64,000 nt of DNA from Micromonospora qiuiae (GTDB lineage Bacteria > Actinomycetota > Actinomycetes > Mycobacteriales > Micromonosporaceae). Where the stretch lies: assembly GCF_016863555.1 (NCBI RefSeq), contig NZ_BOPC01000025.1:31574-95573 (forward strand), written 5' to 3'. Every line of letters begins with the position of its first letter. Position 1 is the stretch's first letter. The notes beneath the pieces were generated by a model. It was not told where the DNA came from and made no database searches. It was given only the letters and a program-made list of their open reading frames with translations. Below, one piece after another: positions 1 through 7,641 of this stretch. The position numbers were made by a program, and so were the translations under genes.

Positions 1-1
1 C

Positions 2-958
2 GGGCTGACCGCGTACGCCGGGACAGAGTTGGAGTTCGTCATCTTCCGTGACTCGTACGAGCAGGCATTCCGGCGCGGCTACCGCGACCTGACCCCGGCC
101 AGCCAGTACAACGTGGACTATTCCCTGCTCGGCACCGCCCGGGTGGAGCCGCTGCTGCGCCGTGTCCGCACCGAGATGGCCGGCGCGGGGTTGACGCCGG
201 AGAGCGCCAAGGGCGAGTGCAACCTCGGCCAGTACGAAATCGCCTTCCGGTACGACGAGGCGTTGGCCTGCGCCGACCACCACGTGATCTACAAGAACGG
301 GGCGAAGGAGATCGCCGCCCAGGAGGGCCTGTCGATCACCTTCATGGCCAAGCCGAACGACCGGGAGGGCAGCTCCTGCCACATCCACTTCTCGCTGCGC
401 GACGCCTCCGGCGACTCGGCCCTGTTCGGCGACGGCCCGGCCCACCTCAGCGTCACCGGGCAGCGGGTGTTGGCCGGGCTGCTCGCCACCATGCGGGAGC
501 TGAGCCTCTTCTCCGCCCCGAACATCAACTCCTACAAGCGCTACCAGCCGGGCTCGTTCGCCCCCACCGCGCTGCGCTGGGGCACCGACAACCGCACCTG
601 CGCACTCCGCCTGGTCGGGCACGGTCAGGGGCTCCGGGTGGAGAACCGGGTGCCGGGCGCGGACGTGAACCCGTACCTGGCGATCGCGGCGCTGGTGGCC
701 GGCACCGTGTACGGCATCGAGCACGGGTTGGAACTGGGCGACGAGTGCACCGGCAACGCGTACGACGACTCGGCGGCGCAGCGCGTCCCGGGCAGCCTCC
801 GCGAGGCCCTGGCCCTCTGGCAGTCCTCCCAGCTCGCCCGGGACGCCTTCGGTGACGACGTGGTCGCCCACTACGCCAACATGGCCCGCCTCGAGTTGGC
901 GGCTTTCGACGCCGCCGTCACCGACTGGGAACTGACCCGTGGCTTCGAACGCCTCTGA
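2..958 (+). CDS. glutamine synthetase family protein, 5'-truncated by window edge
   Basis: The frame is open from the first bases of the window, so the N-terminal beta-grasp part of the gene lies outside; 318 C-terminal residues are visible. They form the glutamine synthetase catalytic domain, with AGTELEF near the start, the ATP/metal-binding stretch SSCHIHFSL, and NRVPGADVNPYLAIAA near the end. The enzyme ligates an amine to the gamma-carboxyl of glutamate using ATP. The style is closer to the GlnA3/GlnA4/PuuA side branch (gamma-glutamyl-polyamine or -ethanolamine synthetases) than to housekeeping GlnA; this is inferred from the NPYLAIAALVAG region and from the SDR gene 43 bp downstream. 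The amine substrate cannot be read from the sequence. Confidence 0.85.
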   Translation, partial: GLTAYAGTELEFVIFRDSYEQAFRRGYRDLTPASQYNVDYSLLGTARVEPLLRRVRTEMAGAGLTPESAKGECNLGQYEIAFRYDEALACADHHVIYKNGAKEIAAQEGLSITFMAKPNDREGSSCHIHFSLRDASGDSALFGDGPAHLSVTGQRVLAGLLATMRELSLFSAPNINSYKRYQPGSFAPTALRWGTDNRTCALRLVGHGQGLRVENRVPGADVNPYLAIAALVAGTVYGIEHGLELGDECTGNAYDDSAAQRVPGSLREALALWQSSQLARDAFGDDVVAHYANMARLELAAFDAAVTDWELTRGFERL

Positions 959-1001
959 CCGCCCGCCACCGCACCCGTTCACCAGCACGACAGGAGCGAA
1001 C

Positions 1002-1769
1002 ATGCCGGGACGGTTGCAGGATCGGGTCGCCGTGGTGACCGGGGCGGGCAGCGGGATCGGGCTGGCCGCGGTGCACCGGTTCGCCGCCGAGGGGGCCCGG
1101 GTGGTGTGCGTGGACATCGACGCCGAGACCGGTCAGCGGGCCGCCGACGACGTGGACGGCAGCTTCGTCGCCGCCGACGTGACCGACGAGGCGGCGGTGC
1201 GGGGCCTCTTCGACGGCGTGGTCGAGCGGTACGGGCGGGTGGACGTCGCGTTCAACAACGCCGGCATCTCGCCGCCGGACGACGACTCGATCCTCAAGAC
1301 GGGGCTGGACGCCTGGGAGCGGGTGCTGCGGGTCAACACCACCAGCGTCTACCTCTGCTGCAAGCACGTCATCCCGCACATGCGCCGACAGGGCCGTGGG
1401 TCGATCATCAACACCGCCTCCTTCGTGGCGCTGATGGGCGCGGCGACGTCGCAGATCGCGTACACCGCGAGCAAGGGCGGAGTGCTGGCGCTGACCCGGG
1501 AACTGGGCGTGCAGTTCGCCCGGGACGGCATCCGGGTCAACGCCCTGTGCCCGGGGCCGGTGGCCACGCCGTTGCTGCGGGAGTTGTTCGCGGCCGATCC
1601 CGAGCAGGCCGCGCGCCGGCTGGTGCACGTGCCGATGGGACGCTTCGGTGAGCCGGCCGAGATCGCCGCCGCGGTGGCGTTCCTGGCGAGCGACGACGCC
1701 TCCTTCATGACCGCCGCGCAGTTCGTGGTCGACGGGGGCATCACCGGGGCGTACGTCACCCCACTGTGA
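1002..1769 (+). CDS. SDR family oxidoreductase
   Basis: A 255-residue classical short-chain dehydrogenase/reductase. The NAD(P)-binding motif TGAGSGIG is at residues 13-20, followed by NNAG, and the catalytic Ser140, Tyr154 and Lys158 are all present (YTASK). An Asp after the second strand (VCVDID) suggests NAD rather than NADP. The chosen ATG has AGGAG at 992-996; the frame is also open upstream from 939, but that would overlap the glutamine synthetase gene and has no ribosome site. Being next to the glutamine synthetase homologue on the same strand suggests one operon, perhaps oxidising an amino alcohol or gamma-glutamyl intermediate. The substrate is not predictable. Confidence 0.85.
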   Translation: MPGRLQDRVAVVTGAGSGIGLAAVHRFAAEGARVVCVDIDAETGQRAADDVDGSFVAADVTDEAAVRGLFDGVVERYGRVDVAFNNAGISPPDDDSILKTGLDAWERVLRVNTTSVYLCCKHVIPHMRRQGRGSIINTASFVALMGAATSQIAYTASKGGVLALTRELGVQFARDGIRVNALCPGPVATPLLRELFAADPEQAARRLVHVPMGRFGEPAEIAAAVAFLASDDASFMTAAQFVVDGGITGAYVTPL

Positions 1770-1778
1770 TCTCTTCGG

Positions 1779-1796
1779 CACTGATGGTGATCAGTG
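1779..1796 (+). terminator. weak hairpin after the SDR gene
   Basis: Seven-base perfect arms CACTGAT/ATCAGTG around a GGTG loop, 9 bases after the SDR stop codon. It may end the glutamine synthetase-SDR transcript. There is no T-tract, so the call is tentative. The rest of the 165-base gap up to the next start shows no clear promoter. Confidence 0.35.
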
Positions 1797-1934
1797 GATC
1801 TGTGGATTCACCTGCGGAGGCGGGAACCAGCGTCCGGCGACCTTGATGCGTTACGTTGCTGATCGGTCGGGGTAGAAGGCGGAACACGGCATTTGGTGAT
1901 CGGGCGCGTCGTGTGACACGGCCGGGGAGGCTGC

Positions 1935-4900
1935 ATGAACTCGGCCCAGGCGAGTACGGACGGAAGCCATCCGTCCGATACGGGCGAAGAAATTCCTCCG
2001 CTGCTCGCGGCGGCGTTCGCCGGCGGCGGCGAGATGGGCGCACTTCTGCGTGACCACGACTGGTCGAGCAGCCCGCTCGGCACTCCGGACCGATGGCCGG
2101 CCGCCCTGGGCAACGCGATCAGCACGATGCTCGCTTCGAAGGCGCAGATCGCCATGTTCTGGGGTGACGACTTCCGCGCCTTCTACAACGACGCCTACCG
2201 GCCGACCATCGGCGACAAGCACCCGGCGATCCTCGGGCAGCCCGCCCGAAAGCACTGGGCGGAGACCTGGGACGTGCTCGGGCCGCTGCTGACCGGTGTG
2301 TTGCGCGACGGCGAGGCGTACCAGGCGCAGGACCATCACTTCCTGATCAACCGGCACGGTTTCGTGGAGGACGTCTTCTTCGATGTCTCCTACGACCCGA
2401 TCCGGGATGCGGACGGTTCGATCAACGGCGTGCTCTGCGTCTGCAGCGAGACCACCGGGCGGGTGCTGGGCGAGCGCCGGCTGCGGGCCCTGGCCGAACT
2501 CGGAACGGAGCTGGCCGAGCTGGGCGACACCGAGGAACTCGGCCAGGTCGTGGCGGCCGTGCTCGACCGGCACCGGCCGGACATGCCGTTCGGCCTGCTC
2601 TACCTGTACGACGCCGACGGCCACCTGTGCCCGGCCGGGGGCAGCGGGGGCGAACTCGCCGCCGTCGAAGCGCCCGCTCGCCTGGTCGAACTCGCCGCGG
2701 CCGGCACCGTCGACACGGTCTGCACCGCCGGCCTGCTCGGGCACGTACCGGCCGACGCCGCCGACGAGGCGATGGTGCTGCCGATCAGCGCGACCAACGA
2801 GCCGGCCGGGGTGCTGGTGCTGGGGTTGGCCCGCCGGCTGCCGCTGACCCGCGACTATCGCACCTTCTTCGAGCTGGTCGCCGCACAGGTCTCCGGCGCG
2901 GCCGGCAAGCAGCGGGCGTACGAGCAGGAGCGGGCGCGGGTCGCCGCACTGGCCGCCCTGGACCAGGCCAAGACCAACTTCTTCGCCAACGTGAGTCACG
3001 AGTTCCGTACCCCACTGACCCTGGTGCTGGGCCCGCTGGAGGACATGCTCGCCGACCCCGCGTTGACCGAGCCGTACGCCGAGCGGCTGACCAGCATGCA
3101 CCGCAACGCGATGCGGCTGCTGAAGCTGGTCAACACCGTGCTCGACTTCTCCCGGTTGGAGTCGGAACGGCTGGTCGCGTACTACGAGCCGATCGACCTG
3201 GCCAGCTACACCACCCGGCTGGTCAGCACCTTCCGCTCGGCCGCCGAACGCGCCGGGCTGCGGCTGGTGGTCGACTGTCCGGCACTGCCCGAACCGGTCC
3301 ACGTCGACCAGGACATGTGGGAGAAGATCGTCCTCAATCTGCTCTCCAACGCCGTGAAGTTCACCTTCGACGGCGAGATCCGGGTGCGGCTGCGGGCCGT
3401 CGACGGGGTCGCCCGCCTGACGGTCACCGACACCGGCGTGGGCATCCTGCCGGAGGAACTGCCGCACGTCTTCGATCGTTTCCACCGGGTGTCGGGGGTG
3501 CGGTCGCGCAGCCACGAGGGCACCGGGATCGGGCTGGCGCTGGTCCGCGAACTGGTCGAGATGCACGGCGGTCGGGTCAGCGTGACCAGCCAGGTCGACC
3601 GGGGCAGCACCTTCGTCGTCGACCTCCCGTTCGGCGCCGGGCACCTGCCGGACGACCGGGTGGCCGACACCGGTGCCCCCGAGCGGGAGCCGGTGCAGGC
3701 CGCGCCCTTCCTCGCCGAGACCGCGCGCTGGACCGACGGGCCCACGTCGGCCCGCACCACGCTCACGGCTTCGGCCACGCCCACACCGGGCACTGCGCCG
3801 GCTTTCACCCGTACCCCGGCCGGGTCCGTGCCGGCGGGCCGCATCCTGGTCGTGGACGACAACCCGGACCTACGGGAACACGTCGCCCGGCTACTCGAAC
3901 CGAACTGGCAGGTGGTGACCGCCATCGACGGTGTCGATGCTCTGCGGCTGGCCACCGGGAGCGCCTTCGACCTGGTGCTGACCGACGTGATGATGCCTCG
4001 ACTGGACGGCTTCGGTCTGGTCGCCGCGCTGCGCGCCGACCCGCGCACCCGTTCCGTGCCGATCGTGCTGCTCACCGCCCGGGCCGGTGCGGGCGAGGAG
4101 ATGGCCGGGCTGGCGGTCGGTGCGGACGACTACCTGACCAAGCCCTTCTCCGGACAGGAGCTGATCGCCCGGGTCCGGGCCAACGTGGAACTCGGCCAGC
4201 TGCGCGGCCAGGTCGTCCGTCGGCTGCACGCCCTGGCGGACGCCGCGGTCGCGGTGAACACCGCCCGCTCCACTGCCGATGTGCTCCAGGTCGCGGCGCG
4301 ACACGCGCTGAGCCTCGCCGAGGCCGTCCGGGTGGTCGTCTCCGTCGGTGCGGCCCGGTACGCGGCCGGCGACGGCGAGACCAGCGCCGAGCCGACCGAC
4401 GTCCTGCCGTTGACCGGCGTCGCCGGCCAACGGCTCGGTGAGCTGCGGGTGTGGCGTCCGGCCGCCGAGGGCGCCGGTACGGACGAGGCCGCGCTCACCC
4501 AGCTCGCCCGACTGGTCGGGGTACGCCTGGAAAACGCCCAGCTCTACGAGGCCGAGCACCGCATCGCCACCACCCTGCAACACAGTCTGCTGCCACAGAG
4601 CCTGCCCCGGCTGCCCGGTGCCGTGGTGGCCAGCCGGTACCTGCCCGGCAGCGCCGACGTCGAGATCGGCGGCGACTGGTACGACGTCATCGCCCGCGAC
4701 GACGACGAACTCGTGCTGGTCATCGGGGATGTGGTGGGCAAGGGCGTGCCGGCCGCCGCGGCCATGGGGCAGCTGCGCAATGCGTTGCGCGCGTACGTGC
4801 TGGAGGGTTTCGGTCCGGGCGAGTCGCTGACCCGGCTCAACCGGCTGGTGGGCTCGACCGAGTCTCGCTCGTTCGCCACCGTTTTCACCGTCTGGTTCAG

Positions 4901-5633
4901 CCCACGCACCAACCAGCTGCGGTACGCCAGCGCAGGCCACCCGTCCCCGCTGCTGATCCGCGGCGACGACGCGGTGTTCCTGTACGGCCGTGCCCTCGGA
5001 CCGCCCGTCGGGGCCATTCCCGGCACGGAATACGAGACGGTCACCGGCGAGCTACGAGCCGGCGACCGTCTCCTGCTCTACACCGACGGTCTGATCGAGG
5101 ACCGGCAGGTCGGCATCGACGTCGCCCTGGCCCAGCTACGCGCCGACGCGGCCCGGCCCGGCGAGCACGTGGCCGACCTGATCGAGGCGGTCGTCGAGCG
5201 GGTCGTCGACCGGCCCCGCCGCGACGACGTGGCGGTGCTCGCGCTGGAGGCCGCCGAACTCAACCGGTTCACGCTGCGGCTGCCGGCCGACCCGACGCGG
5301 TTGAGCATGCTGCGTAAGCGACTGGAGGAGTTCCTCGTCGCCCATGAGGTGAGCGAGAGCGATCTGTTCGACCTCACCGTGGCGGTTTCCGAGGCCGCGG
5401 CGAATGCCATCGAGCACCCGGTCGACCCGGCGGAACCGATGATCGTTGTCGAGGTGAGCGTGGAGGACCGGGTGGTGGTGGCGACGGTGCGGGACACCGG
5501 CCGGTGGCGGGAATCGACCGGGTCGGGCTTCCGGGGCCGGGGCCTGTCGCTGATCCGGGCACTTGGGGAGCTGTCGGTCAAGCGTACTTCCGAGGGGACG
5601 GAGGTGACCCTACGCCGGCGGCTCGACCCTTGA
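1935..5633 (+). CDS. hybrid sensor histidine kinase / receiver / SpoIIE-type phosphatase / anti-sigma kinase
   Basis: A 1232-residue soluble signalling protein with several complete modules. In order: PAS-like sensor (about 40-170), GAF (about 195-325), HisKA with phospho-acceptor His355 in NVSHEFRTPL, HATPase with N-box Asn472, a Pro/Thr-rich linker, receiver with acidic pair Asp641/Asp642 and phospho-acceptor Asp684 (LTDVMMP), a GAF-like stretch, PP2C/SpoIIE phosphatase (GGDWYD, metal Asp914), and a C-terminal RsbW-like HATPase (SEAAANAIEH, about 1110-1230). No transmembrane segment is seen. The ATG follows GGGGAGG at 1924-1930. The likely role is to couple two-component sensing to partner switching of a sigma factor. 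The natural target is the convergent STAS protein, whose gene overlaps this one by 24 bp. Confidence 0.9.
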   Translation: MNSAQASTDGSHPSDTGEEIPPLLAAAFAGGGEMGALLRDHDWSSSPLGTPDRWPAALGNAISTMLASKAQIAMFWGDDFRAFYNDAYRPTIGDKHPAILGQPARKHWAETWDVLGPLLTGVLRDGEAYQAQDHHFLINRHGFVEDVFFDVSYDPIRDADGSINGVLCVCSETTGRVLGERRLRALAELGTELAELGDTEELGQVVAAVLDRHRPDMPFGLLYLYDADGHLCPAGGSGGELAAVEAPARLVELAAAGTVDTVCTAGLLGHVPADAADEAMVLPISATNEPAGVLVLGLARRLPLTRDYRTFFELVAAQVSGAAGKQRAYEQERARVAALAALDQAKTNFFANVSHEFRTPLTLVLGPLEDMLADPALTEPYAERLTSMHRNAMRLLKLVNTVLDFSRLESERLVAYYEPIDLASYTTRLVSTFRSAAERAGLRLVVDCPALPEPVHVDQDMWEKIVLNLLSNAVKFTFDGEIRVRLRAVDGVARLTVTDTGVGILPEELPHVFDRFHRVSGVRSRSHEGTGIGLALVRELVEMHGGRVSVTSQVDRGSTFVVDLPFGAGHLPDDRVADTGAPEREPVQAAPFLAETARWTDGPTSARTTLTASATPTPGTAPAFTRTPAGSVPAGRILVVDDNPDLREHVARLLEPNWQVVTAIDGVDALRLATGSAFDLVLTDVMMPRLDGFGLVAALRADPRTRSVPIVLLTARAGAGEEMAGLAVGADDYLTKPFSGQELIARVRANVELGQLRGQVVRRLHALADAAVAVNTARSTADVLQVAARHALSLAEAVRVVVSVGAARYAAGDGETSAEPTDVLPLTGVAGQRLGELRVWRPAAEGAGTDEAALTQLARLVGVRLENAQLYEAEHRIATTLQHSLLPQSLPRLPGAVVASRYLPGSADVEIGGDWYDVIARDDDELVLVIGDVVGKGVPAAAAMGQLRNALRAYVLEGFGPGESLTRLNRLVGSTESRSFATVFTVWFSPRTNQLRYASAGHPSPLLIRGDDAVFLYGRALGPPVGAIPGTEYETVTGELRAGDRLLLYTDGLIEDRQVGIDVALAQLRADAARPGEHVADLIEAVVERVVDRPRRDDVAVLALEAAELNRFTLRLPADPTRLSMLRKRLEEFLVAHEVSESDLFDLTVAVSEAAANAIEHPVDPAEPMIVVEVSVEDRVVVATVRDTGRWRESTGSGFRGRGLSLIRALGELSVKRTSEGTEVTLRRRLDP

Positions 5634-5954
5634 GCCGGCTGAGCTTCGGCAGAGCCAGCGCTGCTCGCCCAGGCCGGCGATCTCCAGCACTCTGCTGACC
5701 TGTCGCGACGGCAGCACCGTCAGCGACTGCGGATAGCGGCCGGCGAGTCGGACCAGGGCGTGGATGGCCGCCGAGTCGAAGAAGGTCACCGCGCGCAGGT
5801 CGAGTGTCACGTGGGCGGCCGGCTCGCGCAGCGCGGCCTGGAACATGGTGTCGGCGGTCGCCATGTCGACCTCGCCGGCGACCACTACTCGGAGATGGTC
5901 GCCATCGATCTCCGCGCTGGCGGAGAAGACGGGAGTCTCGCCCCGTTGATCCAC
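5610..5954 (-). CDS. STAS-domain anti-sigma factor antagonist
   Basis: A 114-residue STAS protein of the SpoIIAA/RsbV type. VVVAGEVDMATADTM corresponds to the first strand and helix, and LDLRAVTFFDSAAIHAL carries the serine (FFDSAAI) that partner-switch kinases phosphorylate. Such proteins bind anti-sigma kinases when dephosphorylated and so free a sigma factor. GTG 5954 is chosen because the STAS fold starts about 10 residues later and the longer reading would run into the map gene; the ribosome site (AAGGTG) is weak. The 3' end overlaps the hybrid kinase-phosphatase gene tail to tail by 24 bp. That protein carries both an RsbW-like kinase and a PP2C phosphatase, so the two may form a closed circuit (inference). 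Confidence 0.8.
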   Translation of the reverse strand: MDQRGETPVFSASAEIDGDHLRVVVAGEVDMATADTMFQAALREPAAHVTLDLRAVTFFDSAAIHALVRLAGRYPQSLTVLPSRQVSRVLEIAGLGEQRWLCRSSAGSRVEPPA

Positions 5955-6048
5955 GCAGACACCTTGACACAGTGCCCGGGGTGGGGCAACAAACTCCGGC
6001 GACGGACGGTGATGGGAGCCCTCCGACGATCGGCGATAGGCTTGCGGC

Positions 6049-6906
6049 ATGACCGTCCGTGCGCCGCTGACCCCAGGCACGCTCTCTCCGTGGCGGCCGG
6101 TGCCCGCCCACATTCCGCGACCGGAGTACGTCGGCAAGAAGGCACCCCGCCCCTGGCAGGGATCGCACGTGCAGTCTCCGGAGATCATCGAGCGGATGCG
6201 CGTCGCGGGCCGGATCGCCGCCCAGGCGGTGCAGCTCGCCGGGGAGCACTGCAAGCCCGGCGTGACCACGGACGAGATCGACCGGGTGGTCCACGAGTTC
6301 CTCGTCGACCAGGGCGCCTACCCGTCGACGCTGGGCTACAAGGGCTTCCCGAAGTCCTGCTGCACCAGCCTCAACGAGGTGATCTGTCACGGCATCCCCG
6401 ACTCGACCGTGCTGGCCGACGGCGACATCATCAACGTCGACGTCACCGCCTACATCGACGGGGTGCACGGCGACACCGACGCGACCTTCTGCGTCGGTAC
6501 GGTGAGTGAGGAGGCCCGGCTGCTGGTCGAGCGGACCCACGAGGCCATGATGCGCGGCATCCGGGCGGTCGCACCGGGCCGGCAGATCAACGTCATCGGC
6601 CGGGTCATCGAATCGTACGCGAAACGCTTCGGCTACGGCGTGGTGCGCGACTTCACCGGCCACGGCATCGGTGAGTCCTTCCACAGCGGGCTCTACGTGC
6701 CGCACTACGACAGCCCGCGCCCCACCGACGTGATGGAACCGGGCATGACCTTCACCATCGAGCCCATGATCACCCTCGGCACCTACCAGTACGACCTGTG
6801 GGACGACGGCTGGACGGTGGTCACCAAGGACCGGAAGTGGACGGCGCAGTTCGAGCACACCGTTCTGGTGACCGAGGACGGCCACGAGATCCTGACGCTG
6901 CCGTGA
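6049..6906 (+). CDS. map: type I methionine aminopeptidase
   Basis: A 285-residue MetAP removing initiator methionine from nascent proteins. All five metal ligands are visible: Asp131 (NVDVT), Asp142 (HGDTD), His205 (GHGIG), Glu238 (TIEPM) and Glu269 (QFEH). The N-terminal extension of about 40 residues with PRPEYVGK is the SH3-ligand-like tail of actinobacterial MetAP1c forms. It starts at ATG 6049, 94 bases upstream of which the STAS gene begins on the other strand, so the two share a divergent promoter region. Its stop codon overlaps the GTG of the next gene. Confidence 0.95.
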   Translation: MTVRAPLTPGTLSPWRPVPAHIPRPEYVGKKAPRPWQGSHVQSPEIIERMRVAGRIAAQAVQLAGEHCKPGVTTDEIDRVVHEFLVDQGAYPSTLGYKGFPKSCCTSLNEVICHGIPDSTVLADGDIINVDVTAYIDGVHGDTDATFCVGTVSEEARLLVERTHEAMMRGIRAVAPGRQINVIGRVIESYAKRFGYGVVRDFTGHGIGESFHSGLYVPHYDSPRPTDVMEPGMTFTIEPMITLGTYQYDLWDDGWTVVTKDRKWTAQFEHTVLVTEDGHEILTLP

Positions 6907-7616
6907 CCGAGACACCGGCGGCGCTCCGGGAGTCGCACCACGCGGACGTGTCCGGTGGCTGGCTGCGGCCGGCCGTTTTCGGCGCGATGGACGGCCTGGT
7001 CACCAACATCGCCCTCATTGCCGGGGTCGGCGGTGGCGGCGTCTCGCCGCGCAACATCGTGCTGACCGGCACCGCCGGCCTGGTCGCCGGCGCGATCTCG
7101 ATGGCGCTCGGGGAATACACCAGCGTCCGGTCGGCCAACGAGCAGATCGCCGCCGAGGTGGCCAAGGAACGGCGCGAGCTGGAGCTACACCCGGAGGCCG
7201 AGGCCAGGGAGCTGGCCGAGCTCTGGGTCGCTCGGGGCCTGCCGGAGGACCTCGCCGTCCAGGTCGCCGAGGCGGTCCGGGATCGCCCGGAGCTGGCCCT
7301 GCGGATGCACATCCAGGAGGAATTGGGCGTCAACCCGGACGAGCACCCCAATCCGTGGACGGCGGCGATCTCGTCGTTCCTCTGCTTCTCCGTCGGCGCG
7401 CTGGTGCCGCTGCTGCCGTACCTGCTCGGCGCGACCAGCCTGGTCCTGGCCCTGGCGGTGGGCGGGCTCGGGCTCTTCGTCGCCGGTGCGGTCGTCTCCC
7501 GGTTCACCAGCCGCCGCTGGTGGACCGGCGGCCTGCGTCAACTGCTCCTGGGCGCCGCCGCCGCCCTCGCGACCTACCTCGTCGGCGCCCTCATCGGCGT
7601 CCAAGGCGCCCTCTGA
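6903..7616 (+). CDS. VIT1/CCC1 family iron/manganese transporter
   Basis: A 237-residue membrane protein. It has the N-terminal family signature ([15 protein letters not shown], then [16 protein letters not shown]), a cytosolic Glu-rich helical section ([16 protein letters not shown]), and three hydrophobic segments in the C-terminal third. VIT/CCC1 proteins export Fe2+ or Mn2+ from the cytosol, using proton exchange and a carboxylate-rich metal-binding domain. GTG 6903 overlaps the map stop by 4 bp (GTGA), indicating translational coupling. The coupling to the metal-dependent MetAP may be positional only. Confidence 0.85.
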   Translation: MTETPAALRESHHADVSGGWLRPAVFGAMDGLVTNIALIAGVGGGGVSPRNIVLTGTAGLVAGAISMALGEYTSVRSANEQIAAEVAKERRELELHPEAEARELAELWVARGLPEDLAVQVAEAVRDRPELALRMHIQEELGVNPDEHPNPWTAAISSFLCFSVGALVPLLPYLLGATSLVLALAVGGLGLFVAGAVVSRFTSRRWWTGGLRQLLLGAAAALATYLVGALIGVQGAL

Positions 7617-7641
7617 CATTCGGGCATTCCGGCCGATCGGG

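Noticed and set aside
1851..3644. 597-residue open frame opposite the hybrid kinase
   Set aside because: Antisense shadow of the kinase; composition typical of reverse-frame translation in high-GC DNA.
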